A DNA stretch of 11,454 nucleotides from Francisellaceae bacterium (GTDB lineage Bacteria; Pseudomonadota; Gammaproteobacteria; Berkiellales; Berkiellaceae): NCBI GenBank assembly GCA_023266415.1, contig JAHFQG010000029.1:1-11454 (forward strand), written 5' to 3'. Made by a program: the position numbers and the translations under genes. This document shows, one piece after another, positions 8,245 to 11,454 of this stretch; the stretch's first letter is position 1; each line of letters starts with the position of its first letter. The notes under the pieces are model-generated. The model searched no databases, had not been told where the DNA came from, and saw nothing but the letters and a program-made list of their open reading frames with translations.

Positions 8245-8523
8245 GTGATCAAACATATCGGTTACAGCTTGTTAGGCTTATGCGTATTTTCCACCGTTTA
8301 TGCAGATGATGAAGGCGACTGCACCCTAAATAAAGCCCCTGTTCCGGTGATCCAAATTGAAAAAACAGCACAAGATTTAGGTTATCAACTAAAATCAGAC
8401 AAAAAAATTAAAATGGGTGATGGATGTACGTATAAAGTAAAGGCCAAAGACAAAGACGGCCATACCTGGAAATTATACTTCGACCCCAATAATGGGAATT
8501 TTATTGGGCGAAAAAAAGACTAA
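8245..8523 (+). CDS. Small exported PepSY-like protein
   Basis: A 92-residue protein starting at GTG 8245, chosen over an in-frame TTG at 8215. GGAG at 8235-8238 is spaced six bases from it, and the resulting N-terminus is a clean Sec signal peptide (MIKHIGYSLLGLCVFSTVYA, likely cut before DDEGD). The mature ~72 residues contain two cysteines (DCTLN and DGCTYK) that could form a disulfide in the periplasm. The C-terminal segment IEKTAQDLGYQL...YKVKAKDKDGHTWKLYFDPNNGNFIG matches the PepSY/PepSY_2 pattern: a helix, then strands reading 'y.v.a.d.dG..w.l.vDp.tG.i'. Such domains are found in periplasmic proteins that modulate other proteins or sit in metal and membrane-related contexts; no specific role can be assigned. 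It lies 81 bp after abiEii on the same strand, so may be read through from that operon. Its stop codon lies in the degenerate target duplication of element copy B. Confidence 0.75.
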   Translation: MIKHIGYSLLGLCVFSTVYADDEGDCTLNKAPVPVIQIEKTAQDLGYQLKSDKKIKMGDGCTYKVKAKDKDGHTWKLYFDPNNGNFIGRKKD

Positions 8524-8527
8524 TTTA

Positions 8528-8770
8528 GGCCTTGTTGCATGAATCAGGTATTCTGAATGTCATGCCAGTGAAAACTGGCATCCAGTTTCCCGTAGTATAT
8601 ATTTTGTTAAGTCATCTCAAGCGTAGCCCGTCATCCCGAGCGTAGCCCGTCATCCCGAGCGTAGCCCGTCATCCCGAGCGTAGCGAGGGATCTCCCTCTA
8701 TGCCACTCTTAGGAGATCCCTCACAATGTTCGGGATGACGTGGAAACATGGCCATTCATGCAACAAGGCC
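8528..8770 (+). mobile_element. Non-autonomous short element (MITE-like), copy B, complete
   Basis: The best full-length copy (243 bp). It has perfect 17-bp terminal inverted repeats GGCCTTGTTGCATGAAT (8528-8544 and, inverted, 8754-8770). From the left it contains the TGCCAGT-gaaa-ACTGGCA hairpin (8562-8579), an AT-rich stretch, about four tandem units of a 19-bp repeat (GTCATCCCGAGCGTAGCCC, about 8612-8690) and a long imperfect inverted repeat (GTCATCCCGA...GAGGGATCTCC / GGAGATCCCTC...TCGGGATGAC). No coding sequence. It is flanked by 9-mers ACTAATTTA (8519-8527) and ATTAATCTA (8771-8779), matching at 7 of 9, read as an ageing target duplication. It separates two convergent genes whose stop codons lie within those 9-mers. 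The element is likely to be mobilised in trans by an IS903/IS5-type transposase encoded elsewhere (inference). Confidence 0.85.
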
Positions 8771-8776
8771 ATTAAT

Positions 8777-9379
8777 CTATAATGGATGGTAAAAGGGATC
8801 ATCCTCTGAATAGGTAAAAATTTGCCCCGTTTTTATATCAAAAAACCATTGGTGGATAGCTAACTCATCTTTGTTGACTTTTTCTTGTATCCAGGGAAAG
8901 GTAAGACAATTTTTATACGACTGTTGAACAGCCAATTTGGCACATTCATCCGCCTCTTCTAGAGTAAAATTCTTTTCTTGAATAACCGATACCCATGGAG
9001 TGATAAAATCATTCGGATTGTCATTTTCATGGCTTAAAAGCGATAAAATACCCCCACATTGACTGTGTCCCAGTAGAATGAGATGCTCCACATTCAAAAA
9101 CCGTACCCCGAATTCCAAAGCGGCACTGGTGCCATGGTGAAACCCATCTTTTTCATAAGGAGGGACAATATTGGCTACATTACGTGTGACAAATAAGTCA
9201 CCCGGCTCACATTGCAAGATTAAAGCTGGATCTACCCTCGAATCACAACATGCCACCACCATGATTTTGGGCTTTTGCCCATGAAAAGACAGATGCTGCA
9301 TCACAGAAGTATCACCAGAAGCATACTTATTTCGAAAGGCCTGATAGCCCTCCAAGAGTTTGATAATGTTTTTTGCCAT
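8777..9379 (-). CDS. Beta-class carbonic anhydrase
   Basis: A cytosolic zinc enzyme interconverting CO2 and bicarbonate, supplying bicarbonate for carboxylases. The 200 residues contain the beta-class zinc site: Cys45-Asp46-Ser-Arg48 in VVACCDSRVDP (41-51) and His105/Cys108 in ILLGHSQCGG (101-110), with the Asp-Arg dyad intact. GDLFVTRNVANIVPPYE (60-76) and TSAALEFGV (84-92) are the other conserved blocks. The sequence resembles the short beta-anhydrases of the IcfA/CynT kind more than E. coli Can. The ATG at 9379 is preceded by only a weak AGGT ribosome binding site, and a TATAAT at 9426-9421 may be its -10. It is convergent with the PepSY-like gene and separated from it only by element copy B. 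It runs divergently from the vapBC remnant, the two sharing a ~130-bp promoter region. All catalytic residues are present. Confidence 0.95.
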   Translation of the reverse strand: MAKNIIKLLEGYQAFRNKYASGDTSVMQHLSFHGQKPKIMVVACCDSRVDPALILQCEPGDLFVTRNVANIVPPYEKDGFHHGTSAALEFGVRFLNVEHLILLGHSQCGGILSLLSHENDNPNDFITPWVSVIQEKNFTLEEADECAKLAVQQSYKNCLTFPWIQEKVNKDELAIHQWFFDIKTGQIFTYSEDDPFYHPL

Positions 9380-9420
9380 GGAGATGATACCTGCAATGTT
9401 TTTTTCAATGACTATACCCT

Positions 9421-9426
9421 ATTATA
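9421..9426 (-). promoter_or_regulatory. Candidate -10 element of the carbonic anhydrase gene
   Basis: TATAAT on the minus strand, 41 bases upstream of the ATG at 9379, within a small CCTAT-T-ATAGG palindrome (9418-9428). The -35 region is poor (TTTGGA at 15 bases), so the call is tentative. Confidence 0.35.
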
Positions 9427-9448
9427 GGCCCTACTGCCTATTCCAAAG

Positions 9449-9476
9449 GTGACATTCAGGGTATGTTTGCTATAAT
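9449..9476 (+). promoter_or_regulatory. Candidate promoter of the vapBC-like module
   Basis: GTGACA (9449-9454), a 16-base spacer and a perfect TATAAT (9471-9476), directly followed by the palindromic operator. The expected start of transcription, about 9482, falls inside the palindrome, the usual arrangement for an autoregulated toxin-antitoxin operon. Confidence 0.55.
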
Positions 9477-9497
9477 ATAGCTACATTATGTAGCTAT
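9477..9497. promoter_or_regulatory. 21-bp palindromic operator of the vapBC-like module
   Basis: Perfect ten-base arms ATAGCTACAT / ATGTAGCTAT around a single central T, immediately after the -10 and 12 bases before the antitoxin start codon. Position and symmetry fit a dimeric antitoxin (or antitoxin-toxin complex) repressing its own promoter. Confidence 0.6.
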
Positions 9498-9509
9498 ACA
9501 AGAGCATTT

Positions 9510-9650
9510 ATGGATATCCCCAGAGAAATTGGCAAGCGAGAATTTATTCAGCATACCAGCCGCTATTTGCGGTGGATAGAAACTGAAAATAGGCCTTTGG
9601 TGATTACGCATCATAATGAACCTGTTTTAAAAGGATATGATACGTGGTAG
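9510..9650 (+). CDS. Short Phd/YefM-type (VapB-like) antitoxin
   Basis: A 46-residue protein starting at ATG 9510, after an AAGAG-type weak ribosome binding site. Its sequence MDIPREIGKREFIQHTSRYL, followed by RWIETENRPLVITHHNEPVL and KGYDTW, has the Phd/YefM layout: a short strand, a helix (about 9-24), then the 'PLVITHHNEPV' hairpin (31-41) that ends the DNA-binding N-terminal domain. Most Phd/YefM proteins run to about 80 residues with a C-terminal toxin-binding tail. Here the tail is only a few residues long, either a genuinely short antitoxin or a truncated one. The last codons overlap the start of a PIN-domain toxin frame (GTG 9644), a normal coupling for type II modules. An autoregulatory palindrome and promoter precede it. 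The partner toxin is destroyed by element copy C, so the antitoxin is an orphan. Confidence 0.6.
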   Translation: MDIPREIGKREFIQHTSRYLRWIETENRPLVITHHNEPVLKGYDTW

Positions 9651-9679
9651 TTTTAGACACATGTGTTATTATCGAAATT
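9644..9679 (+). pseudogene. PIN-domain (VapC-like) toxin cut after 12 codons by element copy C
   Basis: Starting with GTG at 9644, overlapping the antitoxin stop region, the frame reads MVVLDTCVIIEI. This is the characteristic first strand of a PIN-domain ribonuclease, with Asp5 as the first metal-binding acid. The next base, 9680, is the first G of element copy C; the frame continues GLVA and stops. No remaining toxin sequence is recognisable beyond the element (after 9865). The rest was therefore lost by a deletion that also removed the right terminus of copy C. The 12-residue match is short, but the antitoxin, overlap and operator context support it strongly. Confidence 0.6.
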
Positions 9680-9865
9680 GGCCTTGTTGCATGAATCAGG
9701 CATTCTGGATGTCATGCCAGTGAAAACTGGCATCCAGTTGCCCGTAGTATATATTTTGTTAGTCATCCCAAGCGTAGCCCGTCATCCCGAGCGTAGCGAG
9801 GGATCTCCCTCTATGCCACTCTTAGGAGATCCCTCACAATGTTCGGGATGACGTGAAAACATGGC
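9680..9865 (+). mobile_element. Non-autonomous short element, copy C, right end deleted
   Basis: It begins with the intact terminus GGCCTTGTTGCATGAATC and follows copy B closely through the ATGCCAGT hairpin, the AT-rich stretch, only two units of the 19-bp repeat, and the long inverted repeat. Similarity stops at ATGGC (9861-9865), where copy B goes on to its right terminus. About 22 terminal bases and any right target duplication are missing. The first 59 bases are identical to those of copy D. It interrupts a PIN toxin gene. Apparent open frames inside it (for example the RHPERSEGSP-like peptide) are repeat sequence, not genes. Confidence 0.8.
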
Positions 9866-10076
9866 TCGTGAGCCTTTAGCCCCTATATCATCCCATTGCT
9901 CAACTAGGGAAAAGAGAGGATAACGTTGTTTTTTGGTCTGAACCATTGCATAGTTGGGTAATATCCATTTTAATCGGGCTTAAACGGAGTCTGCTTTGAA
10001 TAAATTGGCTTAAATGTCGAATTTGAGCGACAAGTAACTAACTCACACCATTAAAACCTCGTTGAGAGAAAAAACA
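9866..10076. other. Gene-free interval between copy C and the dehydrogenase gene
   Basis: No complete gene is seen. On the minus strand, two short overlapping open frames (about 10037-9900 and 9979-9866) have a protein-like composition (for example WILPNYAMVQTKKQRYPLFS then LVEQWDDIGAKGSRAM) and run toward the broken end of copy C. They could be the decayed start of a gene lost in the same deletion, but I cannot recognise a family. A weak TTGCAT-17-TTTAAT promoter-like pair points at the dehydrogenase. Overall this is probably eroded DNA. Confidence 0.35.
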
Positions 10077-10880
10077 ATGATCAACAGACTACCCGGCAAA
10101 ATCGCATTTATCACAGGCGCCGCACGCGGTATTGGGGCAGCAACCGCTCAATTATTTGTTCAAGAAGGGGCATTTGTCATTCTGGCCGATATTTTGGATG
10201 CAGAAGGGCAGGCTTTAGCTCAGGAATTGGGGAGGGATAAGGCCTGCTATGTCCATTTGGACGTGAGCCAAGAAAAGGAATGGGACAAAACAGCCCAATG
10301 GATCCAAAAACACTATGGGAAGTTGAATGTTGTTTTCAATAACGCGGGTATTATAGGCACCGGGTGCCAAGATCCAGAGCATCTCTCCTTAGCAGAATGG
10401 CATCAAGTGCACGCCATTAACCTAGATAGTATTTTTCTAGGCTGTAAAATGGGCATTGCCCTGATGAAAGAGCACGGGGGGGTCATTGTCAACATGTCTT
10501 CACGATCGGGGGTGGTAGGTGTCCCAGGCGCCTGTGCCTATGCCTCCAGCAAAGCCGCCATTCGGAACCACACCAAGTCCGTTGCCCTCTATTGTGCTGA
10601 AAAGCATTATCCCATCCGCTGTAATGCCGTCCTTCCCGCTGCTATTTTAACCCCCCTATGGGATACGATGTTGGGCTCAGAGCCAACCCAACGACAAAAA
10701 GCCTTGGCTCAGGTGTGCGCGGGCATTCCCCTAGGCTATATGGGTGAACCCCTAGATGTTGCTTACGCGGTCTTATACTTGGCCTCCGATGAATCTCGGT
10801 ATCTCACGGGGACCGAACTCACTATTGATGGGGGTATTTTGGCCGGCAGTAGTGCCAGTTATGGGGTAAAGCAAGACTGA
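10077..10880 (+). CDS. Classical short-chain dehydrogenase/reductase (SDR), NAD(H)-type
   Basis: A cytosolic oxidoreductase of 267 residues from ATG 10077. That start is preferred over an in-frame TTG at 10062, which overlaps the purine-rich GAGAGAA likely to be the ribosome binding site. Rossmann motif TGAARGIG at 13-20; Asp38 at the end of the second strand (VILAD) predicts NAD(H) rather than NADP(H). NNAG is at 88-91; the catalytic tetrad is Asn115, Ser142 or nearby (NMSSRSG 139-145), Tyr155 and Lys159 (YASSK). The C-terminal DGG (251-253) is typical of classical SDRs such as 3-oxoacyl-ACP reductase, 3-alpha/20-beta-hydroxysteroid or glucose dehydrogenases. The substrate cannot be told from sequence. 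No operon partner: a broken toxin locus and copy C lie upstream, and a Fic remnant and repeats lie downstream. No clear terminator follows. Confidence 0.93.
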   Translation: MINRLPGKIAFITGAARGIGAATAQLFVQEGAFVILADILDAEGQALAQELGRDKACYVHLDVSQEKEWDKTAQWIQKHYGKLNVVFNNAGIIGTGCQDPEHLSLAEWHQVHAINLDSIFLGCKMGIALMKEHGGVIVNMSSRSGVVGVPGACAYASSKAAIRNHTKSVALYCAEKHYPIRCNAVLPAAILTPLWDTMLGSEPTQRQKALAQVCAGIPLGYMGEPLDVAYAVLYLASDESRYLTGTELTIDGGILAGSSASYGVKQD

Positions 10881-10924
10881 CGAGAAATTTGCTTTAATGG
10901 CTTGATAAAGAAAAGATAATATGA

Positions 10925-11039
10925 TATCTTTTTGAACATCATCAAAAACCAGAAGTATCTTTGGCGGATGTAGAAGAGGTTTCTAACTATGTCAAAGCCA
11001 TTTATTATGGTCTTAATAGACTCAAGGATAACTTTCCAT
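10925..11039 (+). pseudogene. Fic-family N-terminal domain fragment, cut by element copy D
   Basis: An open stretch without a start codon reads YLFEHHQKPEVSLA followed by DVEEVSNYVKAIYYGLNRL and KDNFPW. This fits the Fic_N helical region found before the catalytic Fic (AMP-transferase) domain, where 'DVxEVxNYVxAxxYGLxRL' followed by FPLS is a recurrent pattern. A TGA (10922-10924) closes the frame upstream, and the frame enters copy D at 11040 exactly where the conserved 'PLSxRLIxEIH' would follow. No HPFxxGNGR catalytic motif remains, so it cannot be functional. The identification rests on recalled family patterns over about 38 residues. Confidence 0.5.
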
Positions 11040-11098
11040 GGCCTTGTTGCATGAATCAGGCATTCTGGATGTCATGCCAGTGAAAACTGGCATCCAGT
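11040..11098 (+). mobile_element. Non-autonomous short element, copy D, left end only
   Basis: 59 bases identical to the first 59 of copy C: terminus GGCCTTGTTGCATGAATC through the TGCCAGT-gaaa-ACTGGCA hairpin. After CAGT at 11098 the sequence switches to a different repeat family. The left flank (ACTTTCCAT) has no matching copy nearby, so no target duplication can be assigned. It interrupts the Fic-family fragment. Confidence 0.75.
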
Positions 11099-11118
11099 CC
11101 GAATATCAGTCTTCTGGA

Positions 11119-11136
11119 CCCCAGCCTACGCTGGGG
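11119..11136. repeat. CCCCAGC/GCTGGGG palindrome
   Basis: CCCCAGC (11119-11125), loop CTAC, GCTGGGG (11130-11136): a seven-base perfect stem with a four-base loop. It resembles the 'CCCAGC...GCTGGG' dispersed repeats of intracellular bacterial genomes. Its right arm seeds the 20-bp tandem repeat that follows. Confidence 0.6.
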
Positions 11137-11217
11137 TGACAAATAAAGCGCTGGGGTGACAAATAAAGCGCTGGGGTAACAAATAAAGCGCTGGGGTGAC
11201 AAATGAGGCGCTGGGGC
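11131..11217. repeat. 20-bp tandem repeat, about 4.3 units
   Basis: The unit CTGGGGTGACAAATAAAGCG is at 11131-11150 and 11151-11170 (identical), 11171-11190 (one change, G to A) and 11191-11210 (two changes), then a partial unit. Decayed TGACAAAT motifs continue to about 11255. Each unit begins with the right arm of the adjacent palindrome, suggesting slippage or unequal crossing over of a REP-like sequence. Open frames crossing it are artefacts of the repeat. Confidence 0.85.
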
Positions 11218-11315
11218 TAAAGACGCACGGAGTGACAAATCCGCTTGGATGACAAGACCGCCCAATAAAGCGGTTTACGGCTATAGGCGGGGGATAGTGA
11301 CCAATAGTTATAAAC

Positions 11316-11454
11316 GGCCTTGTTGCAATGTTCCCACGTCATCCCGAACATTGTGAGGGATCTCCTAAGAGTGGCATAGAGGGAGATCCCTCGCTACGCT
11401 CGGGATGACGGGCTACGCTCGGGATGACGGGCTACGCTCGGGATGACGGGCTAC
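11316..11454 (-). mobile_element. Non-autonomous short element, copy E, runs off the window
   Basis: It starts with GGCCTTGTTGCA and continues in the same orientation as copy A, reading like the reverse complement of copies B and C: GGGATGACGT block, GAGGGATCTCCTAAGAG, then at least three units of the 19-bp repeat up to the window edge. Compared with copy B about 13 bases near the terminus are missing. The preceding 9 bases are GTTATAAAC; the partner duplication, if any, lies outside. Together with copy D it may bound a composite repeat island (11040-11454+). Confidence 0.75.

Noticed and set aside
8612-8690. CRISPR-like repeat in copy B
   Set aside because: The 19-bp units are contiguous and occur in every element copy; there are no unique spacers.
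9663-9851. A 62-codon open frame on the plus strand containing an RHPERSEGSP-like peptide
   Set aside because: It lies almost wholly inside element copy C; such peptides are the translated form of the GTCATCCCGAGCG repeat. It has no ribosome binding site or family features.
11131-11217. CRISPR array
   Set aside because: The 20-bp units are directly contiguous with no spacers; it is a simple tandem repeat.
11056-11265. A 69-codon open frame on the minus strand across the tandem repeat
   Set aside because: The repetitive peptide is a direct product of the 20-bp repeat and the element terminus, not a gene.
11257-11277. Terminator-like ACCGC/GCGGT hairpin followed by TTT
   Set aside because: Only five base pairs, a long loop and a very short T-run, with no gene immediately upstream; too weak to call.

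Overview
The window looks like part of the chromosome of a gammaproteobacterium, probably host-associated or intracellular (Legionellales/Coxiellaceae-like). This rests on GyrB and the split glycyl-tRNA synthetase reading as clearly gammaproteobacterial, a moderate-to-low GC content, and intergenic spaces full of short palindromic repeats of the 'GTCATCCCGAGCG...' and 'ATGCCAGTGAAAACTGGCAT' kind, common in such genomes. The taxonomic placement is inference.

Layout. 1-2014 (+) is the 3' five-sixths of gyrB. Its stop codon lies inside a perfect 9-bp target duplication flanking a 218-bp non-autonomous element (copy A). 2253-2892 is a small divergent locus. On the minus strand is a 74-residue, Gly-rich, cysteine-free peptide with a textbook double-glycine leader; on the plus strand is a 120-residue four-helix membrane protein. 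I read these as a candidate class II microcin-like bacteriocin and a possible immunity protein. 2875-6508 (-) is the housekeeping operon glyQ-glyS-gmhB, with a G-rich hairpin/G-quadruplex motif between glyQ and glyS. 6588-8179 (+) is a type IV AbiEi/AbiEii toxin-antitoxin operon bracketed by a 45-bp direct repeat (43/45) with a CTGTCA-N5-TGACAG palindrome at its core. 8245-8523 (+) encodes a small exported PepSY-like protein, converging on a beta-carbonic anhydrase (8777-9379, -), with element copy B inserted exactly between the two stop codons.

9449-9679 (+) is a VapBC/Phd-PIN toxin-antitoxin module. Its promoter, palindromic operator and short antitoxin are intact, but the PIN toxin is cut after 12 codons by element copy C. 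10077-10880 (+) is a classical short-chain dehydrogenase/reductase. 10925-11454 is repeat-rich. A fragment of a Fic-family N-terminal domain is cut by copy D, followed by a 20-bp tandem repeat and by copy E, which runs off the window.

The unifying theme is one family of short elements with 17-bp GGCCTTGTTGCATGAAT termini, resembling IS903-type (IS5 family) ends. They have settled beside gene stop codons (A, B) or broken accessory genes (C in vapC, D at a fic remnant). No transposase is encoded here. The strongest candidates for something undescribed are the putative microcin/immunity pair at 2253-2892 and the direct-repeat-bounded AbiE cassette.
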